64,000 bases of DNA. It comes from Clostridia bacterium (GTDB lineage Bacteria; Bacillota_A; Clostridia; Oscillospirales; CAG-272). Position numbers and translations under genes: made by a program. Positions 43,392 through 50,827 of the stretch are shown in pieces. A model generated the notes under the pieces. The model did no database searches. It had not been told where the DNA came from and saw nothing but the letters and a program-made list of their open reading frames with translations. Within the stretch, counting starts at the first letter, position 1. Each line of letters starts with the position of its first letter. The DNA is taken from positions 20,236-84,235 of the forward strand of contig JAFVXC010000008.1 in NCBI GenBank assembly GCA_017501345.1, in the 5' to 3' direction.

Positions 43392-44610
43392 TGCCGTCTC
43401 CAGTCGTTATGTTTTTGTATCTGTGATAGAGGTTAACGTATTTCACTGCATTGAAGCGCTTGTCACCCTTCAGCTGATAGATCCTCTTCTCGTAGTAGAG
43501 GTTCAGCTTGTTCCGTCCGAGCACGGTAACTGCCGTTGCCTCAGAGAAGGGAACGATCATATCTCCGACCGTGACTCTGTCGCCGTAGAGCGCGACGGGG
43601 GCATTCTTCAGAAGGCGCTTTTTCTTCTTATAGACGATGACCTCGGACAGCGTTGCCGTGTCCTCGTAAAGAGGCTTTTCGGTGTACTGCAGGGTATCGA
43701 GCTTGTTTATGAAATCCTTCTGATACTCGTACCACTCCGAAAGGAAGCGGAAGGGAAAATCGGATTCAATCGCGGACAGCTCCTTCGTCGGGAGATAACG
43801 GACGCCCTGTCCACAGGTCGTGCAGGTGACCGTGTTGCCGTGGCTTTCAAAGCGTGAAAGTCCGCAGAAGGGACAAACGTAGAGCATTCTCTCGAGATAT
43901 TCGGCACCGTGCCGGCTCTTGTATTCGCCGTCGAGCGAGGCCTCGTTTACGTACAGTCCGTCACGGATGATTGCGAACAGCTCGTCGTCGGTAAGGCTTG
44001 CGTATTCCTCGGGCTCAATGATGCGGGAGACGTAGGCGCGCATTTTTCCCTTGCGCGTTTTGTCCGACCATCTCGGATGAACGCCGTAGCCGCCCTCGAT
44101 GCGAAGGAGGGCAACGGGGAGCTTCATCCGTCGCACGAGCGGTGCGATCGACGGAGCCATATATTCGGTCTTTCCGCTGTAAGTGCGGTTTCCTTCGGGG
44201 GCGATCGCGATCGAGCCTCCCTCTCTCGCGACCGAAAGCAGGGTTTTGATCGCCCGAATATCGGTGGTCTGCTTTTGGATCGGGATCGGAGCGACGAGGA
44301 AGCGAATGAGGGACGACACGAAGCCGTTCGAGAAGATATCCTCGGATGCGAGATAGTAGATCACGCGCGGAAATGCCATTCCGACGAAGAACTGGTCAAA
44401 CGGCGTCTGATGATTCAGAAGGATCACGAACTGCCGCTTGTCGCGTATCGGCTCGATCCTGATGCCGTATTTCACGCGGCTGATCGGCTTCAAAATGAGG
44501 TAGGCGATCACGCGGACGACTCTGTGACGGACTTTGATCCACTTTTTTCGCTTTTTTTGCTTTGGAAACGGCTTTTCCGAGTCCTTGACGGGAAGCTTTT
44601 GTGTGTTCAT
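43369..44610 (-). CDS. PlsC-type acyltransferase with zinc ribbon and C-terminal PH-like domain
   Basis: A 413-aa protein. Residues about 35-215 form a lysophospholipid acyltransferase domain with NHQTPFD (the HX4D catalytic motif), APIPIQKQ and the substrate motif APEGNRTYSG. A zinc-ribbon follows (CPFCG and CTTCG). The last 100 residues are a beta-rich module (ATLSEVIVYKKKKRL, DRVTVGDMIVPFSEATAVTVLGR) like PH domains. The start at 44610 is chosen for its GAGGTGG SD; an ATG at 44688 abuts the promoter -10. Probably acts at the membrane on phosphatidic-acid precursors, but the extra domains suggest a specialised role. Confidence 0.82.
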   Translation of the reverse strand: MNTQKLPVKDSEKPFPKQKKRKKWIKVRHRVVRVIAYLILKPISRVKYGIRIEPIRDKRQFVILLNHQTPFDQFFVGMAFPRVIYYLASEDIFSNGFVSSLIRFLVAPIPIQKQTTDIRAIKTLLSVAREGGSIAIAPEGNRTYSGKTEYMAPSIAPLVRRMKLPVALLRIEGGYGVHPRWSDKTRKGKMRAYVSRIIEPEEYASLTDDELFAIIRDGLYVNEASLDGEYKSRHGAEYLERMLYVCPFCGLSRFESHGNTVTCTTCGQGVRYLPTKELSAIESDFPFRFLSEWYEYQKDFINKLDTLQYTEKPLYEDTATLSEVIVYKKKKRLLKNAPVALYGDRVTVGDMIVPFSEATAVTVLGRNKLNLYYEKRIYQLKGDKRFNAVKYVNLYHRYKNITTGDGNGKFLGL

Positions 44611-44688
44611 ATCGCCCACCTCGCGAAGCGCGATCCTTTCAAAGGCATTTCTGCATCTTGTGCAGAGGATTCGTTGCATAATCAACAT

Positions 44689-44697
44689 ATTATATCA
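44689..44697 (-). promoter_or_regulatory. Extended -10 promoter for the acyltransferase
   Basis: On the minus strand, TGATATAAT is an extended -10 element. The -35 region (TTATAC) is poor. The leader would be about 70 bases to the chosen start. Confidence 0.6.
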
Positions 44698-44775
44698 TAT
44701 TCTGGCAATATGTATAAAAATGACTTTTTACCATTCTGTGAATTTTTAGGAAATGTTTTGTTGACTAAGACAAAG

Positions 44776-44806
44776 AATGCGCACTACGGGAATGGCAGTG
44801 CGCATT
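44776..44806 (-). terminator. Hairpin terminator after ttcA
   Basis: AATGCGCACT (44776-44785) pairs with AGTGCGCATT (44797-44806). On the minus strand CTTTGTCTT follows, a weak T-tract, so termination efficiency is uncertain. Confidence 0.6.
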
Positions 44807-44815
44807 TCTATGGGG

Positions 44816-45574
44816 TTAGTTTGTGTCGTCGGTATAATCGCTCATTGACTTCATTCTGCCGACAGGGAGCTTGAAGCCGTCGATTTCGCCGCGCTGCATC
44901 GCGCCGAAGATGCGGTAGCGGAGACCCTTATGCTGTCGGTCAAGTGATGCGAGAAGCTGCTTCATTTCCTCTCTCTCGGTGTTCCCGTCGGCAGGGCATT
45001 CCGATTTCACGACGGGAAGGGCGGTGTGTGACGCGAAGTAGCGGATATCCTTTTCGGGCAAGTAGACCATCGGGCGGATCATATGAAGATCGGCGCGCGA
45101 CAGATAGGTGACGGGGGAGAAGCATCCGATACGCCCCTCGTAAAAGAGGTTCAGCATAAAGGTCTCGACTGCGTCGTCAAAGTGGTGCCCGAGTGCGACC
45201 TTATTGCATCCGAGCGCCTTTGCCGCATTGTGGAGCGCGCCACGTCTCATTTTTGCGCACAGTGAGCAGGGATTTTTTTCCTTTCGCACCTCGAAAATGA
45301 TCTTATAGATCTCCGAGGGGATCACGTGATAGGGAACGTTCCGTTCCTCGCAGAAGGTGCGTATTCCCGAAAAATCGGTGTTCGGGAAGCCCATATCGAT
45401 CGTCACAGCCACGAGCTCGAATTTTTTCGGATAAAACCTTTGCAAAGCGGCAAGCGCGGCGAGAAGGGTGAGAGAGTCCTTGCCTGCCGATACTCCGACG
45501 GCGATGCGGTCGCCGTCCTCGATCATCTGGTAGTCGTCGACTGCGCGACGAACGTAGCTCAGAATACGTCTCAT
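44816..45574 (-). CDS. ttcA: TtcA-like tRNA thiolation enzyme
   Basis: A 252-aa PP-loop ATPase of the TtcA/TtuA group that inserts sulphur into tRNA using an iron-sulphur cluster. The PP-loop SAGKDS is at residues 29-34. Candidate cluster ligands are Cys103 and Cys106 (PCSLC) and Cys193 (SECPADGN). GHHFDDAVETFMLNLFYEG is the family signature. The start overlaps the preceding gene by four bases (ATGA). Target position (C32) is inferred from TtcA. Confidence 0.88.
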   Translation of the reverse strand: MRRILSYVRRAVDDYQMIEDGDRIAVGVSAGKDSLTLLAALAALQRFYPKKFELVAVTIDMGFPNTDFSGIRTFCEERNVPYHVIPSEIYKIIFEVRKEKNPCSLCAKMRRGALHNAAKALGCNKVALGHHFDDAVETFMLNLFYEGRIGCFSPVTYLSRADLHMIRPMVYLPEKDIRYFASHTALPVVKSECPADGNTEREEMKQLLASLDRQHKGLRYRIFGAMQRGEIDGFKLPVGRMKSMSDYTDDTN

Positions 45575-46032
45575 ACCTTCTTTGCCGCCTTATATGCCTT
45601 CTTTGCCGCCTTCATCCGCTTTTTCATAATTTTATGCTCAAGCTTTTTTACGTTTTTTTCTGCCTTCCTGAGCTTTTTTGCGTCCTTATCGGAGAGGGGG
45701 GCGGGCTCGATCACAACGGGCTTCTTCTTTTTCTCAAGCAGTGCTTCAAGGCTTTGGAGATCCCTCCTGACCTCTCCCATCGGACGGAGACCGACACGGA
45801 GAAGGGTCTTGTTTTCGATCGAATCCTCGCATTTCGGTGCGATCGAGATGCGAAGCAGGAGGGAGGAGAGATCGTATCCGTCGTCTCCCGTTTCGGGATT
45901 TTGCCTTTTTTCAAGCTTGTATGGGATCACAGCGCTCACAGCGGCGGCGGTCAGGAATTTTGCTGATGCGCGTCGCGTGACCTTTTTAACTGCCTTTTTT
46001 GCCATAGACAGATTCTTTTTTACGTTGTTCAT
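45571..46032 (-). CDS. Hypothetical basic protein
   Basis: A 153-aa lysine/alanine-rich protein of unknown family. The N-terminus is basic (VKKNLSMAKKAVKKVTRR), the middle has KRQNPETGDDGYDLSSLLLRI, and the C-terminal 50 residues are a highly charged predicted coiled coil (KDAKKLRKAEKNVKKLEHKI). The start at 46032 has AAGGAG 10 bases upstream. It lies 7 bases after trmN6 and overlaps ttcA by 4 bases, so it may work with tRNA modification or bind nucleic acid; this is inference from context. Confidence 0.65.
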   Translation of the reverse strand: MNNVKKNLSMAKKAVKKVTRRASAKFLTAAAVSAVIPYKLEKRQNPETGDDGYDLSSLLLRISIAPKCEDSIENKTLLRVGLRPMGEVRRDLQSLEALLEKKKKPVVIEPAPLSDKDAKKLRKAEKNVKKLEHKIMKKRMKAAKKAYKAAKKV

Positions 46033-46039
46033 AGTGGAA

Positions 46040-46846
46040 TCACTCCTTTTCGTGTTCGCCGTTCCGTTTTCCCTGTATTGGGTAAAGCGCACAGGTATCG
46101 TATACGGCGCGTGCCTCGTCGGTCATTTCGGGAGATCCCGAACCGTTTCGTTCTTTGTGTAGGATCAAGGGAGGTGTGACGGAAAGTCCCTTGCCGCCGC
46201 CCTTGCGGCTTTCGACAAGCACCATTGACGGGGCTGTATGCACGTCTGAAGAGACGAAGGTCATACGCTTCGGCTCAAGCCCCGCACGGTCAAGCCCGAC
46301 GATAAGCTCGGGGAGCCGATCGGGGCGGTAGACGAGCGTAAAGATGCCGCCGTGCTTCAGCAGGCGTGCCGCCGCGAGACAGAAATCCGCGATCCCGCCT
46401 GCCGTTTCGTGGCGGGCAATATTTTTCCCCACGCTTGCGTTCGGAAGTCCCGAGTCGGTCCGCATATAAGGGGGATTGGAAAAGACAAGATCGGCCTCAT
46501 AGCCGATGTGGGTGGGATCGAGCTCCCGCACGTCGGCGCAGAGGGTATCGATCCGATCAAGGAAGCCGTTCAACTCGGTATTCCGCCTGCACAGCTCGGC
46601 AAATTCGGGCTGAAGCTCGACTGCGAGGGTGTGCTTTACCTTATTGCGCGCCGAAAGCAGGAGGGAGATGATCCCCGTTCCCGCGCCGAGCTCGATCGCC
46701 CGTGCGCGCGATGACGGCCTGATAAAGGCGGCGAGGAGGTAGGCGTCGGTGCCGAAGGTCAGACCGTCCTTTTTCTGGATCAGGGTGATGTCCTCATTGA
46801 CCTCGTCGAGCCGCTCGTTTTCGTATAGTATGGGAGGAGCCTTCAT
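46040..46846 (-). CDS. N6-adenine tRNA methyltransferase-like protein (TrmN6/YabB)
   Basis: A 268-aa SAM-dependent methyltransferase with motif I ELGAGTG (residues 52-58) and the N6-adenine/glutamine catalytic motif NPPY (124-127), as in TrmN6 of tRNA-Val. The relative order holB, ricT, then this gene matches the yaaT-yabB neighbourhood of Bacillus. No SD is apparent at the ATG; an upstream TTG was not used because it also lacks one. Confidence 0.87.
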   Translation of the reverse strand: MKAPPILYENERLDEVNEDITLIQKKDGLTFGTDAYLLAAFIRPSSRARAIELGAGTGIISLLLSARNKVKHTLAVELQPEFAELCRRNTELNGFLDRIDTLCADVRELDPTHIGYEADLVFSNPPYMRTDSGLPNASVGKNIARHETAGGIADFCLAAARLLKHGGIFTLVYRPDRLPELIVGLDRAGLEPKRMTFVSSDVHTAPSMVLVESRKGGGKGLSVTPPLILHKERNGSGSPEMTDEARAVYDTCALYPIQGKRNGEHEKE

Positions 46847-46875
46847 ATTTAAATCTGTTATCAAATGCAATATAG

Positions 46876-46923
46876 AAAAACGGAGCCGACCGTGCTCTTA
46901 CCGTGAAGATACAGCCGACTCCG
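46876..46923 (-). terminator. Terminator after the ferredoxin gene
   Basis: On the minus strand CGGAGTCG and CGGCTCCG pair (46916-46923 / 46881-46888) around a 27-base loop that can pair further, followed by TTTTT (46876-46880). trmN6 starts only 30 bases beyond, so it depends on readthrough or an unseen promoter. Confidence 0.7.
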
Positions 46924-46936
46924 CTTCCTGTGTAAA

Positions 46937-47107
46937 TTACTCTGCCTTGGGTGCGTCAACGGGGCAGTCGCCTGCACAAGCGCCACAGTCGATGCAAAGG
47001 TCAGGATTGATTACGTACTTGCCGTCGCCTTCGGTAATTGCGTTAACAGGGCAGTTTTCAGCGCAAACGCCGCAGGAGATGCAGTCATCACTAATCTTGT
47101 AAGCCAT
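46937..47107 (-). CDS. 2[4Fe-4S] ferredoxin
   Basis: A 56-residue clostridial-type ferredoxin, an electron carrier for anaerobic metabolism. Two CxxCxxCxxxC clusters are complete: Cys9, 12, 15, 19 and Cys38, 41, 44, 48 (CISCGVCAENCP and CIDCGACAGDCP). SD GAGGAGG lies upstream of the ATG. It has its own promoter (47153-47180) and terminator, so it is an independent unit inserted between ricT and trmN6. Confidence 0.96.
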   Translation of the reverse strand: MAYKISDDCISCGVCAENCPVNAITEGDGKYVINPDLCIDCGACAGDCPVDAPKAE

Positions 47108-47152
47108 TTTGGGATTCCTCCTCTATGTATATGATATTTTGGTTACGGGTAT

Positions 47153-47180
47153 ATTGTATCACACTTTTTCGATTTTGCAA
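47153..47180 (-). promoter_or_regulatory. Promoter for the ferredoxin gene
   Basis: On the minus strand: TTGCAA (47175-47180), 16-base spacer, TACAAT (47153-47158). Confidence 0.7.
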
Positions 47181-47262
47181 ATACCTTTTTGCAAATTTTT
47201 TCGAAAAATATACGTTTTTTTGAAACTTTTTTTGGAAGTGCCGTCAAAAATGGGTGCTTCGG

Positions 47263-48702
47263 TCAGGAATTTCCGCCTCCGGAGCCTGACTTACCGCCCG
47301 ATCCGCGGTGCTGTGTCTTTTGTGTGGAGTGAGGACGTCTGCCTTGATTTTGCGGTTTTCCGCGGTGCCTTTGAGAGTGACTGCGGTTTTTTGCATTGGC
47401 AATGTCCTCGACGGGCGTTTTGGGGCGATCGCCACCGTCTGCCGATCTTTTCTGTGCGTGACCCTGCGGGCGCTTTTCGTCCTTTTTGCGGATGACGTGC
47501 CCCTCACTACGGCTGTCCTTCGTGCGGAGCGGATCTCCAAGAGGGCGGCGGGGGGGATTTTCCGAGGTCGCGAGCGCGCTTTCGAAGGCGGCGAGCTTTT
47601 CGGAGAAATCGTCCCTTTGGCGTGCACGGATCGCGAGATCCTCCTCGGTTGGGGCTTTTCCCTTCGGGAAAACCGTTACGGTATCTCTGTGGTAGGAGCG
47701 GGGGACTGCATCGGGCTCCGAGGAGAGGCGAACCTTGATCATTCCGCGCAGCGGAGCGGTCTCAACGACCGTTCCGACGCCGTCCGGCGTTTTTACGATG
47801 CTGTCGACGGGCGGAGTCAGACGGATCTCCTCGAGATATGCCTCGTATTCGAAGCGCAGGCAGCACATCAGCCTGCCGCAGGTGCCTGAGATCTTGGTAG
47901 AATTGAGGGAAAGGTTCTGCTCCTTTGCCATCTTGATCGAGACCTGACCGAAATCGGAAAGGAAGCCCGCACAGCAGAGAGCACGTCCGCAGCTTCCGAG
48001 ACCGCCGATCAGCTTTGCCTCGTCGCGGATGCCGATCTGACGAAGCTCGATGCGCGTACGGAATACCGAGGCGAGATCCTTGACGAGGTCGCGGAAATCG
48101 ACACGTCCCGCAGAGGTGAAATAGAACAGAAGCTTCGAGTTGTCAAAGGTATACTGCGCCTCGACGAGCTTCATATCGAGCTTATGCGCCGCGATCTTTT
48201 CAAGGCAGGTGCGGAACGCCTCCTGCTCCCTTTTGCGGTTCTCCTCGTAGTGCTCCTCGTCTGCCTTCGTTGCAATGCGGACGACGGGGCGGATGGGGGG
48301 GATGATCTCGCTTTCGGAAACAAAGGTGTTTTCAAGCGCGATCTCGCCGTACTCCTGACCGCGCGCGGTCTCGACGATGGCGTAGCCGCCCTTCGGTGCC
48401 TTGATGCCGTGCGGATCAAAGTAGTAGATCTTTCCGCCCTTCTTAAAACGGATGCCGATGATCTCCACCGTGGCAGTAGAGTCATTCTTTTTCGGCTCCT
48501 CTGCGGGAGAGGGTGTTTTTTCGTTTGCAGGGGCGTTGACCGAGGCAGGAGCTTCCGCTTCTGCGGGCTCCTTGTGCGTTGAGAGGTCGATCATAACGTA
48601 ATTGTCGGGAACACCCGAGACGTTTTCCGTGGGAGCGTCGCTTCTGCGGAAGGGGGATTCCTCCCGATCGTCTCTTTGGGTCGTGTTATCGTTAGACATC
48701 AT
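47263..48702 (-). CDS. ricT: RicT/YaaT-like PSP1-domain protein with long tails
   Basis: A 479-aa protein. The central PSP1 domain (about residues 80-345) contains GSCGRALCCAGFL and GTCGRLMCCLRFE, the cysteines that hold iron-sulphur clusters in Bacillus RicT. RicT works in a complex that promotes mRNA maturation by RNase Y. The first 75 residues and last 110 residues are low-complexity extensions, the C-terminal one rich in Arg, Lys, Gly, Ser, Gln and His, making the protein much longer than Bacillus YaaT (about 275 aa). The tail may bind RNA. It follows holB by 42 bases, a conserved pair. Confidence 0.9.
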   Translation of the reverse strand: MMSNDNTTQRDDREESPFRRSDAPTENVSGVPDNYVMIDLSTHKEPAEAEAPASVNAPANEKTPSPAEEPKKNDSTATVEIIGIRFKKGGKIYYFDPHGIKAPKGGYAIVETARGQEYGEIALENTFVSESEIIPPIRPVVRIATKADEEHYEENRKREQEAFRTCLEKIAAHKLDMKLVEAQYTFDNSKLLFYFTSAGRVDFRDLVKDLASVFRTRIELRQIGIRDEAKLIGGLGSCGRALCCAGFLSDFGQVSIKMAKEQNLSLNSTKISGTCGRLMCCLRFEYEAYLEEIRLTPPVDSIVKTPDGVGTVVETAPLRGMIKVRLSSEPDAVPRSYHRDTVTVFPKGKAPTEEDLAIRARQRDDFSEKLAAFESALATSENPPRRPLGDPLRTKDSRSEGHVIRKKDEKRPQGHAQKRSADGGDRPKTPVEDIANAKNRSHSQRHRGKPQNQGRRPHSTQKTQHRGSGGKSGSGGGNS

Positions 48703-48744
48703 ATCCGTATCTTTCTCTATGCTGTGATTTGGTTCGTGTCGGGG

Positions 48745-49767
48745 TCAGCGGCCCGCCGCCACGGAAAAATTAACGAGGGTAAGGGGGACGCTCGCGTTTC
48801 TGGAGAGTGCATCGATCGCACGGTCGGTGTCTTCGAAGAGCGAGGCGAGCGATGAAAGGGAAAAGCGCGACGCAAGATCGGCGGCTTCCTCCGCATCGGT
48901 GAAAAAGCAAAGATGGGGGTCCTCTGCGCGGCTGACCGCGATAAGATCGCGGAGGGCGGTGAGGAGAAGGGAAAAGAGGGCGATCGCCTCGGGACGCTTC
49001 AGCGGAGGCTGGGGAAGAAGAGCTGTTAGCGTGTCGCTTGCCGATCGATCGGCAAGTGCGTCCACGATCGAGCGGACGGACGCTCTCTCAGAAAGAAACG
49101 CCTTTCTTTCCTTTGGGTCGAGCAGACGGAGTGCCTCTCCTACCGAGCCGTCGGCTGCGGTCAGGATCGCCTCGTACTCGTCCGGAAGATTGTTTTTCGT
49201 CAGCCGAGCACGAGGATCGCTTTCGCAGAGGTATGCGTCAAGCAGAGCTCTTCCGAGCGGCTCAACGCGGATCGTCGGTGCGCGGCTTCGGATCGTTTCG
49301 AGGAGCGTGCGTGCGTTTTCGCATAAAAGCAGAAACATTACAAAGGCAGGAGGCTCCTCAAGCGTGAGAAGGAGCGCGTTTTGCGCCGCCTCGGTCATAA
49401 GGTCTGCTTCCTCTACAATGTAGACCTTTCGGTCAAGCTCGCCCGGAACGGTTGCCGTATCGGCACGAAGGGCACGCACGACGTCGACGCCGAGGGTAGC
49501 CTTTCCGCTTTCACGGGTGACCGTGATGACGTCGGGGGAGAGACCTGCAAGGATCTTGCGACAGGCCTCGCACTTTCCGCAAGGAAGGGATTCGGCATCG
49601 CCCGTGCAGTTGACTGCCGCCGCGATCGATCTCGCCGTCAGGTGCTTTCCGCAGCCTCGGCGTCCCTCGATGATATACGCGTGAGAGAGAGAGCCCGTTT
49701 GCACGTCCGCACGGAGGCGTTTTTTCAGAGCGTCGTTGCCTACGATGTGTGAGAAAATGCTGTCCAC
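48745..49767 (-). CDS. holB: DNA polymerase III delta-prime subunit
   Basis: A 340-aa clamp-loader subunit. It has an AAA+ N-domain with P-loop GRRGCGKH (residues 35-42), four zinc-module cysteines (54, 63, 66, 69; PCGKCEAC) and the TLEEPPAFVMFLLL sensor region. GTG at 49767 is preferred because GGGAGAG precedes it; an ATG six codons upstream has no SD. A consensus promoter lies upstream. It is probably co-transcribed with ricT. Confidence 0.9.
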   Translation of the reverse strand: MDSIFSHIVGNDALKKRLRADVQTGSLSHAYIIEGRRGCGKHLTARSIAAAVNCTGDAESLPCGKCEACRKILAGLSPDVITVTRESGKATLGVDVVRALRADTATVPGELDRKVYIVEEADLMTEAAQNALLLTLEEPPAFVMFLLLCENARTLLETIRSRAPTIRVEPLGRALLDAYLCESDPRARLTKNNLPDEYEAILTAADGSVGEALRLLDPKERKAFLSERASVRSIVDALADRSASDTLTALLPQPPLKRPEAIALFSLLLTALRDLIAVSRAEDPHLCFFTDAEEAADLASRFSLSSLASLFEDTDRAIDALSRNASVPLTLVNFSVAAGR

Positions 49768-49803
49768 GCGGTACTCTCCCTTCATTTTTTACTACATATA
49801 ATC

Positions 49804-49832
49804 ATTATAACAGTTTCCGTTCTGCTTGTCAA
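49804..49832 (-). promoter_or_regulatory. Promoter for holB-ricT
   Basis: On the minus strand: TTGACA (49827-49832), 17-base spacer, TATAAT (49804-49809). The -35 box overlaps the stop codon of the upstream AraC-family gene. Confidence 0.9.
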
Positions 49833-50680
49833 GTGGGTTTCTCGTCCCTTTCTTGGTCGGTTTTGTCGCTTTGGCGATATGCACGCGGAGAAACCCCCAC
49901 GGCTTTCCGAAAAATACGGCTGAAGTAATACGGATCATCAAAGCCGACCTCGGCGGCGATCTCGGAAATACGGTAACTGCTGTTTCGCAGGAGAGATTTT
50001 GCCGCAGAGATCCGCATTTTTGTGCGGTACTCGGCGGGAGAGGAGCTCGCCCAAGCCTTGAAATGCTGATAGAAGCTCGTTTCGCTGACACCCGAGAGCT
50101 CGGCATAATAGGCTATCGGACGATTTTGGTTCCATTCCTTCACGAGAAGACGTGCGCCCTTACGGATTGGGTAATAATCGCTTGAACGGTAGTTGATCTC
50201 CTCGCCGATGGCGTCGAATAGTGCGAACAGCTCGGAATGCTTTCGGAGGGTGTTTTCCTCGGGGGAGCAGCAGGTGTCGGCGAGACGGGAGGCGATGGTG
50301 TAGGTGCTGTCAGGCGCGCCGTTCGCAAGGCGAGTAAGTTGATCACCGAAGCGGAGGACGTTGCCGTTTCGATCCTTCAAGCGGAAATTGACCGTGTAAA
50401 GGTCGGTTCCGTGACCGCCGCCGAGAAATCGGACGCTGTACCGTGCTCCTTCGGGAAGATAGAGAAGATCCCCCTGCTCGGCGGTCAGTGTACTGCCGCC
50501 CTCAACGGTAAAGACTGCACGCACCTTAGAGCAGACGAATATGAGTCCGTCTGCGAAGCGCGGGGTGCGCTCGTATTTTTTCCATTCACTTCCGTGTGCC
50601 CAGATCTGTTTGTGGCATTCGATCACCTCGCTGAAGGCAAGCTCCTTCCTGAGTGCGGTGAAGGACAGGTATCGTATCAT
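49829..50680 (-). CDS. AraC-family transcriptional regulator
   Basis: A 283-aa regulator. The N-terminal 150 residues form a cupin-like ligand domain (GGSTLTAEQGDLLYLPEGARYSVRFL). The C-terminal 100 residues carry the double helix-turn-helix (IAYYAELSGVSETSFYQHFKAW, and ISEIAAEVGFDDPYYFSRIFRKAVGVSPRAYR). It is divergent from the GH30 glycosidase gene and probably controls it in response to a sugar. No other regulator or transporter lies beside them. Confidence 0.93.
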   Translation of the reverse strand: MIRYLSFTALRKELAFSEVIECHKQIWAHGSEWKKYERTPRFADGLIFVCSKVRAVFTVEGGSTLTAEQGDLLYLPEGARYSVRFLGGGHGTDLYTVNFRLKDRNGNVLRFGDQLTRLANGAPDSTYTIASRLADTCCSPEENTLRKHSELFALFDAIGEEINYRSSDYYPIRKGARLLVKEWNQNRPIAYYAELSGVSETSFYQHFKAWASSSPAEYRTKMRISAAKSLLRNSSYRISEIAAEVGFDDPYYFSRIFRKAVGVSPRAYRQSDKTDQERDEKPT

Positions 50681-50712
50681 ACGCTTCCTCCTTTTTATTG
50701 CTTTGTTGCTTT

Positions 50713-50741
50713 ATTATAGCACGATTCTGAAGAAAAGTCCA
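50713..50741 (-). promoter_or_regulatory. Promoter for the AraC-family gene
   Basis: On the minus strand: TGGACT (50736-50741), 17-base spacer, TATAAT (50713-50718). Confidence 0.7.
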
Positions 50742-50785
50742 TCTTTTGAATCGGATTTTTCATTTTCTTTTTTGAAATATCCTGT

Positions 50786-50791
50786 TATAAT
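50786..50791 (+). promoter_or_regulatory. -10 element for the GH30 gene
   Basis: TATAAT at 50786-50791 has a poor -35 (TTTTCT at 50763-50768, 17-base spacer). This fits a promoter that needs an activator such as the divergent AraC protein. Confidence 0.55.
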
Positions 50792-50827
50792 GATTACAAC
50801 ATATGATAGAGACAGGAGGATATCCGA

